A stretch of 49,951 bases of DNA from Caulobacteraceae bacterium (lineage in GTDB: Bacteria > Pseudomonadota > Alphaproteobacteria > Caulobacterales > Caulobacteraceae), in NCBI GenBank assembly GCA_030446805.1, contig JAUJMO010000004.1, positions 104,581 through 154,531 of the forward strand, given 5' to 3'. The translations under genes were made by a program, and so were the position numbers. Under the pieces are notes generated by a model. That model was not told the origin of the DNA. It did no database searches and saw nothing but the letters and a program-made list of their open reading frames with translations. Of the stretch, positions 1 to 8,048 are shown piece by piece. Positions within the stretch are counted from its first letter, which is position 1. Each line of letters begins with the position of its first letter.

Positions 1-1
1 G

Positions 2-1138
2 GGCGACAAGCTGATCATCAGCGTGCCGGGCGGCATCTCGGCCGTGGACCTGAAAACGCGGGGGATCACGCCGCTGCTGCGGGACAAGGACGCGCGGCTG
101 CTCTTCACCGGCCGCAAGTCGCGCAACGTCTACTTCACCAAGGCGGCGGAGTCGGCGGGAGGGGCCACGTCTTCGGGCGCGTCGGTCGTCTATGCGGTCG
201 ACGCCGACACCCGTCGCGTCCGCCAGATCGCGCGGGTTCCGGCCGGGAGCATCGGATCGATCAACGCCGACGAGACCCTGCTGCTGGGCCAGTGGCAGAC
301 GCGCGAGATGCCGCTGCAGCCCGGGCAGGCTGGGCGCGACGCCCGTTTCGGCCAGGCGGCCTATGCGGCCGTTGACAAGAACGGCCGGCCCATGACCTTC
401 GCCGACGCCAAGGAGGTCCGGCTCAACGACCGGCTCGAGGCGAAGATCCCGATGGAGATCTTCACGATCGACACCCGGACCGGCGAGCGCAAGCTGATCC
501 ACCGAGCGACGGACTGGCTGAACCACATCCAGTTCTCGGCGACCGACCCCAACCAGATCATGTTCTGCCACGAGGGCCCTTGGCATAAGGTCGACCGGAT
601 CTGGACCATCCGCACCGACGGGTCCGGCCTGAAGAAGGTCCACGCCCGGACCATGAACATGGAGATCGCCGGCCACGAATGGATGTCCGACGACGGCAGG
701 ACGATCTGGTACGACCTGCAGACGCCACGCGGGCAGAAGTTCACCCTGGCCGGCTACGATCTGCAGACCGGCAAGCGGACCCACTACCACCACGAGCGGG
801 ACGAGTGGTCCGTGCACTACAACAGCTCGCATGACGGCAAGCTGTTCGCCGGGGACGGCGGCGACGCGGAGATGGTCGCCCGCGCCAAGGACGGGAAATG
901 GATCTACCTGTTCCGGCCGGAGGCGATCCCGGACGTGGCCGGAATCAGCGCGCCCAACGCCGCGGACCTGATCAGCCCGGGCATCCTGCGTTCGGAGCGT
1001 TTGGTGAACATGAAGGCCCACGACTACCGGCTGGAGCCCAATGTGACCTTCACGCCCGACAACAAATGGGTGGTGTTCACCTCCAACATGCACGGGGCCA
1101 AGCACGTCTACGCGGCGGAAGTGGCCAAGGCGGGCTGA
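2..1138 (+). CDS. ogl: Oligogalacturonate lyase (PL22), 3' part; 5' end lies outside the window
   Basis: The reading frame is open from base 2, so the gene begins upstream; the GTG at 23 is only an internal codon. The visible 378 codons match the beta-propeller oligogalacturonate lyases (PL22), which split unsaturated and saturated digalacturonates to 5-keto-4-deoxyuronate late in pectin breakdown. The clearest signature is FCHEGPWHKVDRIW, followed by an IRTDG blade and a second His block (NMEIAGHEWMSDDGRTIWYD). These contain the His residues used for metal binding and catalysis in the family. No signal peptide can be judged because the N-terminus is missing. The C-terminus (FTSNMHGAKHVYA) looks complete. 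It suggests that pectin-degradation genes continue upstream of the window. Confidence 0.9.
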   Translation, partial: GDKLIISVPGGISAVDLKTRGITPLLRDKDARLLFTGRKSRNVYFTKAAESAGGATSSGASVVYAVDADTRRVRQIARVPAGSIGSINADETLLLGQWQTREMPLQPGQAGRDARFGQAAYAAVDKNGRPMTFADAKEVRLNDRLEAKIPMEIFTIDTRTGERKLIHRATDWLNHIQFSATDPNQIMFCHEGPWHKVDRIWTIRTDGSGLKKVHARTMNMEIAGHEWMSDDGRTIWYDLQTPRGQKFTLAGYDLQTGKRTHYHHERDEWSVHYNSSHDGKLFAGDGGDAEMVARAKDGKWIYLFRPEAIPDVAGISAPNAADLISPGILRSERLVNMKAHDYRLEPNVTFTPDNKWVVFTSNMHGAKHVYAAEVAKAG

Positions 1139-1236
1139 GGCGGAGCCTCCACTCGCCTCTCCGGCGAGGGTTGGGCGGGACGGGGAGGGGGCGATGGGCG
1201 GCATCAGCGAGCCCGCGTCGGACGCGGCGCAGAACC

Positions 1237-1608
1237 GTGGCTGATGTCGAAACTCTGCTGAAAGCCTTGGCTAACAAAAAGCGGCTGCAGATCCTCCGTT
1301 GGCTGGCCAACCCCGTCGCCCACTTCCCACCCCAAAGAGATGGGGACCTCCGGGAGGACGGTGTCTGTGGAGTCTTCCTCGTGAAGAAGCTCGGCGTGGC
1401 GCAGCCTACCGCCTCGGAGCACCTTCGCGTGCTGGTCGACGCCGGGCTGATCCGGCCGAAGAAGATCAAGCAGTGGACGTTTTACAGGCGCTGCGAAGAC
1501 CGCATTGCGGCCCTTCCGCAGCTGCTCGGCGAGGTGCTGACGCCCGCGAGCTCAGAGCCGGTCGGTGCGGCCATCGATTTCGCGTTATCGGGCCGGGAGC
1601 CATCATGA
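1237..1608 (+). CDS. ArsR-like winged-helix transcriptional regulator
   Basis: A 123-residue protein read from GTG 1237. The frame is open further upstream, but that part does not look like protein. It opens with VADVETLLKALANKKRLQILRWL, the usual first helices of an ArsR/HTH_20 winged helix (quoted in part: LKALANKKRLQILRWL). A recognition-helix region VAQPTASEHLRVLVDAGLI and a wing (KQWTFYRR) follow. Between helices 2 and 3 sits a longer than usual loop with DGVCGVFLVKKLG. The stop TGA (1606-1608) overlaps the ATG of the PhzF gene by four bases, so the two are very probably translationally coupled. A likely role is local control of the PhzF gene, inferred from context. There are too few cysteines to suggest a metal-sensing ArsR protein. 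Confidence 0.75.
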   Translation: MADVETLLKALANKKRLQILRWLANPVAHFPPQRDGDLREDGVCGVFLVKKLGVAQPTASEHLRVLVDAGLIRPKKIKQWTFYRRCEDRIAALPQLLGEVLTPASSEPVGAAIDFALSGREPS

Positions 1609-2450
1609 GAGTCCAGCGCTTCGCCGCCTTTGCCGATCGAGGCCAAGGCGGCAACCCCGCCGGCGTGGTGCTTTGCCAGGAGCTCCCGGCGGCGGAGCGC
1701 ATGCAGGCGATCGCCGCGGACGTCGGCTATTCGGAAACCGTCTTCGCCGCGCGCCATGGAAGCGGCTGGCGCGTCCGCTACTTCGCGCCTGAGGTCGAGA
1801 TCCCCTTTTGCGGCCACGCCACCATTGCGCTGGGCGCCGCCTTCGCCCTGGTGGGCGAGGAGGGCGTGTTCTCACTCCAGCTGAATGACGGAACGATCAC
1901 CGTGGAAGGGAGGCGGCAAGGCCCTAGGCTGATGGCCGCTCTGCAGTCGCCGTCCACGCGGAGCACGCCGCCCCCGAAGCTCTGGTCGCCGAGGCCTTGG
2001 CGCTCTTTTTCCTACTCGGAGCAGGACTTTGATGCGCGCCTGCCGCCCGCGATCGCCGAGGGCGGCGCCCGGCACCTCGTACTGGCTCTAAGCAGCCGGG
2101 AACGCTTGTCGGCGATGCGCTATGATCTGGAGGCGGGGCGGAGGCTGATGAACGCCGCTGGGGTCGTGACTGTCAGCCTCCTGCATGCGGAGACCCCGAC
2201 GCTCTTCCATGCACGGAACGCCTTCGCAGCCGGCGGCGTCTGCGAAGACCCGGCTACCGGCGCCGCCGCAGCCGCCCTGGCCGGATACCTTCGCGACCGC
2301 GGCTGGCCTCACGGCGGCCAGATCGAAATCATTCAAGGCGAGGACATGGGTTCCCGGTCGCGAATCCGCGCCGGGATCACACCTGCGCCTAACGCCGGTA
2401 TCCGCGTCTCGGGCGAGGTCCGACAAATGGAGGTCCGCCCCGACCTCTGA
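1605..2450 (+). CDS. PhzF family isomerase/epimerase
   Basis: A 281-residue protein with the PhzF (diaminopimelate-epimerase-like) fold. Visible motifs are GNPAGVV near the N-terminus, YSETVF with the conserved catalytic-type Glu, FCGHATIA, and the C-terminal glycine-rich block EDPATGAAAAALAGYL. Length is normal for the family (about 260-300). The start ATG at 1605 overlaps the stop of the preceding regulator (ATGA), which fixes both the start and an operon relationship. Family members isomerise small carboxylated or cyclic metabolites, but substrates are known for very few. No substrate can be assigned here. There is no signal peptide, so it is cytoplasmic. Confidence 0.88.
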   Translation: MRVQRFAAFADRGQGGNPAGVVLCQELPAAERMQAIAADVGYSETVFAARHGSGWRVRYFAPEVEIPFCGHATIALGAAFALVGEEGVFSLQLNDGTITVEGRRQGPRLMAALQSPSTRSTPPPKLWSPRPWRSFSYSEQDFDARLPPAIAEGGARHLVLALSSRERLSAMRYDLEAGRRLMNAAGVVTVSLLHAETPTLFHARNAFAAGGVCEDPATGAAAAALAGYLRDRGWPHGGQIEIIQGEDMGSRSRIRAGITPAPNAGIRVSGEVRQMEVRPDL

Positions 2451-2519
2451 ACGTGCAGGACGTGACAGAGAGCGTAGATGTCGGAATCGCGTCTTCAACC
2501 GGGAATGGAAGAGGTCGCT

Positions 2520-2790
2520 ATGGCGAACCGCTCGAGGGTGGTCCTGTTTGGGGGGCAATCGGCGGAGCACGATGTATCTCTGCTCTCCGCAGCCCACGTC
2601 TAACTTGACCTCGACCCGCACCGGTACGAGGTCGTGCTGATCGGAGTCGGACGGAACGGGACTTAGCGTCTTTGCCGGCACAGCGCCGGAGAAGAATTCC
2701 CGACAACAGCGCCGGGGTCCGGCGTGACCCTAGCTCTCCTGCCCGGTCCTGGGGGTCGCATGACAGTCTTCCGTGACGACGGCGGCCTTG
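2520..2790 (+). pseudogene. ddl: Remnant of D-alanine--D-alanine ligase (ddl), N-terminal part with in-frame stops
   Basis: From ATG 2520 the frame reads MANRSRVVLFGGQSAEHDVS then LLSAAHV, TAA (2601-2603), LDLDPHRYEVVLIGVGRNG, TAG (2664-2666), and later GVTLALLPGPGGRM and FRDDGG, all in one frame. This is the start of a VanA-type D-Ala-D-Ala ligase: the FGG-SAEH-VS motif, the RYEV-IGV strand and the LLPG-GGR segment are in the expected order and spacing. A purine-rich ribosome site (GGAAGAGG) survives just upstream. About 90 of roughly 310-340 expected codons are recognisable; beyond about 2790 the similarity is lost. Two point-mutation stops and loss of the ATP-grasp domain make it non-functional. 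A working ddl must lie elsewhere in the genome. Confidence 0.75.
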
Positions 2791-2890
2791 GATCAGAGAT
2801 GGCCGGCAACTGTCTCCGGCAGCGATGGACCACTTGAAGGGCGCGCGCTAACCTACCACCGGCTATCGCCAGTGGCGCGTGGGAGAGATC

Positions 2891-3157
2891 ATGCAGCACT
2901 TAGCCCTGCACGGTTTAGCGCTGGCTTCACTTGTTTCTGCCGCCTGCAGCATCGCGAGCGACAAGACCACGCCCGCTCCTTCCGTCGCTGGAACTCGAGC
3001 TCTCCCCATCGTTCAAGTTCCCATCGTGCAGGAGCGGGGCTACGCGCTACCGCCCCGGGATCAGGTGGGAATGACCGCGACCGCTCGTACTCAGGGCGCG
3101 CCCTCGGCAGCGCCGCGTCGTTCCCTCCGGAAGAAGCTTCTCATCTCTGCAGCGTAG
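2891..3157 (+). CDS. Small hypothetical protein with N-terminal hydrophobic segment, possibly exported
   Basis: An 88-codon frame with a purine-rich site (GGGAGAG) a few bases before ATG 2891. The N-terminus (MQHLALHGLALASLVSAAC) resembles a signal or lipoprotein signal peptide, though the residues before the Cys (S-A-A-C) are a poor lipobox. The rest is Pro/Arg-rich and resembles no family I know. Codon bias is weaker than in neighbouring genes and the surrounding 2.8-3.25 kb looks decayed, so this could be chance. From 3158 to 3256 I see nothing further. Confidence 0.3.
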   Translation: MQHLALHGLALASLVSAACSIASDKTTPAPSVAGTRALPIVQVPIVQERGYALPPRDQVGMTATARTQGAPSAAPRRSLRKKLLISAA

Positions 3158-3256
3158 CCCATAGGCTCTCGACCTCTCCGGAGCAGCTGGAGCACGCCGG
3201 CGTCTTTCGGAAGGCGTAGAAAGAAGCTCACGATCGCGCTCCTCTGTGATGGACGC

Positions 3257-3796
3257 CTACTTCGACGGCTGCCTGCGGAGCAGGCGGTGATGCGGGACGG
3301 CGGAGCTGGGGCCGAAGCGGTCGAGAAGGCCCTTGCGCCGAGTGTTCAGGTCGGTTTGCAGAGGACGATGGACGTAGGGGAACAGCGCGCCGAGCGCCAA
3401 GCCCCAGACCAGGAAGGATCCCATGAAGCCGATCGCCGGTCGCCCCGCCGCCATCGCCGATCCCGGGATGAGGGGCAGGATGATCACCGGTGCGGCGATC
3501 CACAGGAAGAACCCGAAGGATATTCCGAAGAGCCAGCCGCCGCCGCGGTCGTTGGCGGCCCGGCGGAACAGGCAGGCGTAGAGCACGCCCGCCACGACAA
3601 AGGCCAGGACGAGGATGGCCGCCGTGGCGGCCGCCGGCAAGCGCATGATCCTTTCGGCCGTGACCGAGAAGGAGCCGAGCCCGACGAAGACCGCGGCCGC
3701 AGGAGGCAGGGCCAGCAGCCCGGCCAAGGCGCCGGCCAGCATCGGCCGCTGGGTCGGACCCGGATCGATGCCATGGGCGCGCAGGAAGCGGAACAT
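3257..3796 (-). CDS. Small four-helix integral membrane protein (last gene of GH1/VKOR operon)
   Basis: A 179-residue hydrophobic protein with four predicted transmembrane helices, roughly at residues 18-45, 55-78, 88-110 and 122-142, followed by a basic cytoplasmic tail. The last helix (GSFLVWGLALGALFPYV) aligns by eye with the last helices of the N-terminal domain of the neighbouring GH1 protein (GHLVYGAVLGALYT) and of the first gene of the operon (SHIMFGVVLALAYKL). The helix order is also similar, so the three are probably paralogous modules. It begins 10 bases after the GH1 gene ends and is the distal gene of the operon. Function is unknown; no catalytic motif is visible. Confidence 0.75.
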   Translation of the reverse strand: MFRFLRAHGIDPGPTQRPMLAGALAGLLALPPAAAVFVGLGSFSVTAERIMRLPAAATAAILVLAFVVAGVLYACLFRRAANDRGGGWLFGISFGFFLWIAAPVIILPLIPGSAMAAGRPAIGFMGSFLVWGLALGALFPYVHRPLQTDLNTRRKGLLDRFGPSSAVPHHRLLRRQPSK

Positions 3797-3806
3797 CAGA
3801 TCGCCC

Positions 3807-5570
3807 TCAGGTCAGGAGTCGCTTCAAGGCCTGGCAGTCCCGCAGGCCGGGCTCGTCACTGAACATCTCGATCAGGTGCTTGTAGGCCTGGGCGACCGCG
3901 CGAGGCTGACGGTTCAGGTCGAACAGACCCACAGGGTTGACGTTGCCGAGCGCTTCGCTCTGGGCGATGTCCCAGTCCACCTGGTCTGTGACACTGTACC
4001 AGGTGAAGCCGACCACCGGCACGCCCGCTTTCTGGATCAGCTGAACGTTGTGCCATTGCCGCCAAAGCCAGTGCGGCGCCTCGCGCGCGTCCATGGCGTT
4101 GGTCTCGGTGTGCATCATGGGGCGGCGGTAGCGTTCCCAGTACTGGTTGGCGATGACGTACCAACCGAACAGCTCGCCCAGCGCCTTGGCCTCCCCGTCG
4201 TGGTCGATCAGCTTCTCGTTCCAGTCGTAGTAATCCACGCCGATGATCGCCCGCCTGGGCACGTCGCCCCGCATGAACCAGGCGTACTCGTCCTCGGGCA
4301 TTCCGTGCTCGAAGAGGTGATGGCGCATGCGTTCGCTGACCGGGCGCGAGAACAGGAGGTCCAGCGGCAGGAAACGGCGCTCGTTCTCGAACTCGGCCTT
4401 GCTGACGATGTGTGGGTCGGGGCAGCAGGGCTGGTAGAACTCGCCGCTTTCACTGTTCACCAGCACGGCGTCCGGCCGCCGCTGCAGGATCTCTCGGCAC
4501 ATGAGGCTGTTCGCCTTGACCACATGGCGCACCGCCGTGACGAAGGCGCGCTCGCTCTTGAGCTGCTCGTTCCAGAGGCCTTCAAGCGCGCTCAGCTTGG
4601 TGCAGACGAACATCTCGTTGAACGGCGTGTAGAAGCGGACCCAAGGGTAGCGGTCCGCGAAGGCGGCGGCGTAGGCGCGCAGCGCCTCCGGCGCCTCCGG
4701 GTTCTGGAAGTTCTCCAGCCAGGACGGCAGGCCGAAGTGGCAGAGGTCGATGATCGGCGTAATCCCCATCTCGCGCATGGCCGGCATCACTAAGTCGGGG
4801 AAGGACCAGTCGTAGCGGTCGGGTCCCAGGTGGATGAGGTGCAGGGGAGGGCCGTAGCGGAGGTGAGTGGCGCCGACCTCGACGGTGAGCTCCAGGTCGC
4901 GGCGCCAGTGGCGGTAGTGGCCCGTGGCCGCCATCTGGTCGAGACGCCACCGGCCGCCGTCGAGCGTCGGATAGCTGCACTCCACCCCCGTCGCGAAGAT
5001 GAAGCTCGAGGGCCCGCGCGGCCGGGCTGTCTTGAGGGGCCCGGAGCGCGGCCGGGACGGAGCGGGCACGGGATGAGGCTCCTGCTTCGTCGCGCCGCCG
5101 ACCGGCCGGGTGTAGAGGGCGCCCAGCACCGCTCCGTAGACGAGGTGGCCGATCACCAGTCCCACCCGCTCGCGCCAGCTCACCTCGTCCAGCAGTCCCA
5201 GCAATCCGGTCCGGGCCACCTCGCTTGAGGCGTGCATGAGCTGAAGCAGGGGATAGGTCACCAGTTGCGCCAGGACCGCGACCCCCATCGAGAAGGCGAC
5301 GCCCTGCAGCAAGGGCCGCCAGGCGAACAGCGACCAGACGAAGTAGGCGTAGAACGTGGCCCAGAGCGCGCCCGCAGCCAGCAGCATCAGGAACCCGCTG
5401 ATCCACCAGGCCCAGGCCGCGCCGCCGGGAACGGCGAGCGCGCCCAGCACCTGCACCAGATCGACCAGCGGGAGGCCCGCGACGGAAAACAGCCGAAGGA
5501 CGGCTTCCCATGCGGCAGCGCCGGCGGCGCCCGCCAGGAGCGCCTTGCGTACGGAGATGACCCGGATCAC
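3807..5570 (-). CDS. Membrane-anchored GH1-family glycosidase (4-TM domain + GH1 fusion)
   Basis: A 587-residue two-domain protein. Residues 1-155 hold about four transmembrane helices (e.g. WWISGFLMLLAAGALW, GHLVYGAVLGALYT); residues 156-190 are a Pro/Arg linker; residues 190-575 are a glycoside hydrolase family 1 barrel. In the barrel the acid/base Glu is E319 in YTPFNEM (usual TxNEP) and the nucleophile is E489 in HTETN (usual ENG). FTWYSVTDQVDWD matches the late WS/DN-W region of GH1. Both catalytic glutamates are kept, so hydrolase or transglycosylase activity is plausible, but the unusual flanking residues leave the substrate open. Fusion to a membrane domain is atypical for GH1. It lies 10 bases after the VKOR-like gene, in a five-gene operon. 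Confidence 0.82.
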   Translation of the reverse strand: MIRVISVRKALLAGAAGAAAWEAVLRLFSVAGLPLVDLVQVLGALAVPGGAAWAWWISGFLMLLAAGALWATFYAYFVWSLFAWRPLLQGVAFSMGVAVLAQLVTYPLLQLMHASSEVARTGLLGLLDEVSWRERVGLVIGHLVYGAVLGALYTRPVGGATKQEPHPVPAPSRPRSGPLKTARPRGPSSFIFATGVECSYPTLDGGRWRLDQMAATGHYRHWRRDLELTVEVGATHLRYGPPLHLIHLGPDRYDWSFPDLVMPAMREMGITPIIDLCHFGLPSWLENFQNPEAPEALRAYAAAFADRYPWVRFYTPFNEMFVCTKLSALEGLWNEQLKSERAFVTAVRHVVKANSLMCREILQRRPDAVLVNSESGEFYQPCCPDPHIVSKAEFENERRFLPLDLLFSRPVSERMRHHLFEHGMPEDEYAWFMRGDVPRRAIIGVDYYDWNEKLIDHDGEAKALGELFGWYVIANQYWERYRRPMMHTETNAMDAREAPHWLWRQWHNVQLIQKAGVPVVGFTWYSVTDQVDWDIAQSEALGNVNPVGLFDLNRQPRAVAQAYKHLIEMFSDEPGLRDCQALKRLLT

Positions 5571-5580
5571 CGCTTTCGGC

Positions 5581-6102
5581 CTAGCGCAGAGATCGAACGG
5601 CTTTGGCGGTCTCCGGCAGCGTCAATCCCAGCGTCGCGAAGTGAGCCAAGGCGTCCAGGATGCAGTAGGGGCACCAAGCCTTGTCCACTTTCGGCATCTG
5701 ATAGAACAGGTACTTGGCGGCCACCACGGCGGGCCCGGCCGCCGCGAGGGTCCCCAAGATCGGCAGCCAGGGCTGGCGCCCGGCCCGGTCGCGCCCGCCC
5801 AGCGCCGCCAGGACCATGTTCACCCCGTGCGCCACGATGGTGAGCGGGCTGTCGGGACCGCCAAAGCTGTAGGCCTCGTCCGACGAGTTCACCTTCTTGG
5901 TGTGGAAGTTGCCCGCAGGCGGATCCGGAAGGTCCCTCACGAGGCCCATCTGCAGCAGGGTGGTCAGCGCCATCGCGCCCACCCCGATCAGCGACACCGC
6001 GACGACGCCGCGACGCAGACGCATTTCTGGATCGTCCGATTCCTGGATGTAGCGACGAAGCGACTGGGGCTCTTCGCCGAGCCATTGCGTGACTGAGGGC
6101 AT
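5581..6102 (-). CDS. Vitamin K epoxide reductase (VKOR)-like membrane protein
   Basis: A 173-residue membrane protein starting at ATG 6102 behind a strong GGGAGGA site. Helices lie at about residues 32-55, 84-102, 112-134 and 145-165. It carries the VKOR redox motif WCPYC (C144, C147) at the start of the last helix and an SSDEAYSFGG segment resembling the VKOR S-xxxY-G loop. The other cysteine pair, in the first periplasmic loop of classical VKORs, is absent (that loop reads LPDPPAGNFHTKKVNSS), and no DsbA/thioredoxin partner is fused or adjacent. It may take electrons from a different partner, or act in quinone chemistry with the SDR. It sits 9 bases after the SDR gene in the same operon. 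The VKOR label is moderate confidence. Confidence 0.7.
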   Translation of the reverse strand: MPSVTQWLGEEPQSLRRYIQESDDPEMRLRRGVVAVSLIGVGAMALTTLLQMGLVRDLPDPPAGNFHTKKVNSSDEAYSFGGPDSPLTIVAHGVNMVLAALGGRDRAGRQPWLPILGTLAAAGPAVVAAKYLFYQMPKVDKAWCPYCILDALAHFATLGLTLPETAKAVRSLR

Positions 6103-6111
6103 TGTTCCTCC

Positions 6112-7149
6112 CTAGTTCGATCGCGTGTGCCGACCCGCGGCGAACGCAGCTGACAACGCCATTCCGCCCGCCGCGGCGAGGACCGCCCCCAATCCGATCC
6201 GTCCGACGTCGGGGTCCAGAACCCAGGCCCGATCTTTCGCCTTCGCATCGAAGCGGCCGTGAGCGGCCTGAGGTCCGGCTACGGGATCGAACAGGTTGTC
6301 CGGAGCGCCTGGAGGGGCGGGAAGCTGCGGGTCCAGCTGACCCTCCCAGGCCTGCTGCGCGAGCATTCGGTCGAGGAGCGCCGGCGCAGCCAGTTGGCCG
6401 ACTATCGCCTTCATGGCGCTGAACCCCACCCAGAGTTCGCGGGGGAACTCCAGCGCGGCGCGATAGACTGCGTCTGCGGCGACCTCCGGCTGGAACACGT
6501 CGCTCACCGGCTTGTGCTTGTGTCCGAGCTTGTTGCGGGCCCAGTCGAACTGGGGCGTGTTGACGCCGGGAAGCTGCACCATGCTGAGCCGCACCGGCGA
6601 ATCCTCATGGCGAAGCTCGGTGCGCAGGGAGTCGGTGAAGGCGCGGACCGCCGCCTTGGACGCGCAGTAGGCCGATTGCAACGGGATCGAGCGGTAAGCG
6701 AGGGCGGAGCCAACCTGCACGATGACGCCCTGCTTGCGCGCGCGCATGGGCTCCAAGGCCGCCAAGGTGCCGTGCACCGTCCCCAAGTAGGTCACCTCCG
6801 TCACCCGGCGGTACTCCTCCGGGCTGATGCGCACGACCGGGGAAACGACCGTCGCCATGGCCGCGTTCACCCACACGTCGAGGGCGCCCCAGCGCTCGAG
6901 CACCTGATCGCGAGCCGCATTCACCGCTGCAGGGTCCGCCACGTCCGCGCGCAGCACCAGCGCCTCCGCGCCCGCGTCCTGGACCTCCTGCTGCGCCGCC
7001 GCGAGGCGGTCGGGGTCCCGCGCCAGCAGGCCGACGCGCCAGCCCTCGCGCCCGAACCGGCGCGCCACAGCCCGTCCTACGCCGGCTGAGGCGCCGGTGA
7101 CGACCACGATGCGGGCGGGCGGCCCATGTTCGCGATGAGGGTGCGCCAT
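6112..7149 (-). CDS. SDR-family oxidoreductase with C-terminal membrane anchor
   Basis: A 345-residue protein of the short-chain dehydrogenase family. The nucleotide-binding motif is TGASAGVG (residues 18-25), with catalytic S148 (VGSAL) and Y161-xxx-K165 (YCASK). It is longer than the usual 250-residue SDR. The tail after residue 240 holds a conserved-looking F-x-x-MKAIVGQLAAPALLDRML stretch and ends in a hydrophobic segment (residues about 315-338), probably a membrane anchor. The basic residue R44 after the second strand (LLARD) suggests an NADP(H) preference. It starts one base after the first operon gene ends. Its substrate is unknown. Association with membrane proteins, a VKOR-like protein and a GH1 enzyme suggests a membrane-associated pathway (inference). 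Confidence 0.85.
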   Translation of the reverse strand: MAHPHREHGPPARIVVVTGASAGVGRAVARRFGREGWRVGLLARDPDRLAAAQQEVQDAGAEALVLRADVADPAAVNAARDQVLERWGALDVWVNAAMATVVSPVVRISPEEYRRVTEVTYLGTVHGTLAALEPMRARKQGVIVQVGSALAYRSIPLQSAYCASKAAVRAFTDSLRTELRHEDSPVRLSMVQLPGVNTPQFDWARNKLGHKHKPVSDVFQPEVAADAVYRAALEFPRELWVGFSAMKAIVGQLAAPALLDRMLAQQAWEGQLDPQLPAPPGAPDNLFDPVAGPQAAHGRFDAKAKDRAWVLDPDVGRIGLGAVLAAAGGMALSAAFAAGRHTRSN

Positions 7150-7150
7150 G

Positions 7151-7618
7151 TCAGCGAGCCATGAGCTTGTAAGCCAGCGCCAGCACGACCCCGAACATGA
7201 TGTGGGACATGATCGACACCGCGCCCCGAGCCATGGCGAACCAGGGGAAGAGGGCCGTGAACCCGTGGAAGTTAACCAGATAGATCACCAGGCCGAAGAC
7301 GGCGCCGAGCACCAATGACAGGACCAGGTTGAGTCGGCTCGCGGCCAATACGAAGAGCAGGGCGAGCAGCACCGACAGCACCCCGTGGATGCCCATGGCC
7401 ACCATCATGATCATCGGGTCGAAGGTGGCGGGCGGAGGCAGGGCTTCCTTGCCCAGGACCATGGCGGCGATCATCCGCGGCGGGCCCCAGGGGCTGCCGC
7501 CCGTAGCGGCCACCAACGCCATCTCCATCATCATGAACACGACCGCGGCGATCAGGCCCGCCAGCACGGCCGCTTTCCAATTTGGTCCGGAGCGTGCTCC
7601 TAAAGCGGTATCGGTCAT
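7151..7618 (-). CDS. Four-helix membrane protein, first gene of the GH1/VKOR operon
   Basis: Read from ATG 7618 (MTDTALG), behind a GGGAG site, giving 155 residues; the frame stays open to 7675 but the added residues are Pro/Ala-rich and unlike a membrane protein N-terminus. There are four transmembrane helices: about residues 18-40, 65-88, 92-112 and 125-150. A Met-rich, glycine-containing loop (GSPWGPPRMIAAMVLGKE) lies between helices 1 and 2. The C-terminal helix SHIMFGVVLALAYKL resembles those of the two other membrane modules in this operon. No charged pore residues or binding motifs are obvious. It heads a tightly packed minus-strand operon and is divergent from the AraC-type regulator gene at 8049. 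Confidence 0.75.
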   Translation of the reverse strand: MTDTALGARSGPNWKAAVLAGLIAAVVFMMMEMALVAATGGSPWGPPRMIAAMVLGKEALPPPATFDPMIMMVAMGIHGVLSVLLALLFVLAASRLNLVLSLVLGAVFGLVIYLVNFHGFTALFPWFAMARGAVSIMSHIMFGVVLALAYKLMAR

Positions 7619-8048
7619 CGTCGTCTGCTCCCGTCCAGCCGCCGAAGCGGGTTCCGGCGCAGGTTCGCGCCGCATATTCCTAGGCGCCAGCGCCTCGGCT
7701 CGATCGGGCGGTCGGCTGCCACACTGGGAGGGCTGACAAACGTGGTCGGGTGTGCCGCCTACCCGAAAAGGTAACGGCCGAGCGGGCGGTTGGTTTGATG
7801 CGTAGGTGCCTTTTGCGAGGCTATCTGGTGCCTTTCCGTCTTGGGTCTGCCGAGTGTGGGAGCCCGCCCGAGAGGGAACTCAGCCGTTCCTCGCCGCCGG
7901 TGCGCGCAGCGCGTAGTGGAACCGCGTGCTCTGGCGTCTGCAACGTGGGAGGGCGCGTCCGCGTTCAAGCTCAGGTCCGTTGCACGACCGACAAATCGCT
8001 ACGGACGCCTCTCCGAGCGTGGTGGCGGCGGAGCAGGAGGGCGGAGAA
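7619..8048. promoter_or_regulatory. Divergent intergenic region between the GH1/VKOR operon and the AraC regulator
   Basis: About 430 bases lie between ATG 7618 on the minus strand and GTG 8049 on the plus strand. It must contain both promoters and, most likely, the operators of the AraC-type regulator. I see no convincing -35/-10 pair and no perfect long inverted repeat, and frames crossing it do not resemble known proteins. Confidence 0.45.

Noticed and set aside
7676-8048. N-terminal extension of the AraC protein to ATG 7926, and small frames in this gap
   Set aside because: The sequence is Arg/Ser-rich without family similarity; GTG 8049 has a proper ribosome site.
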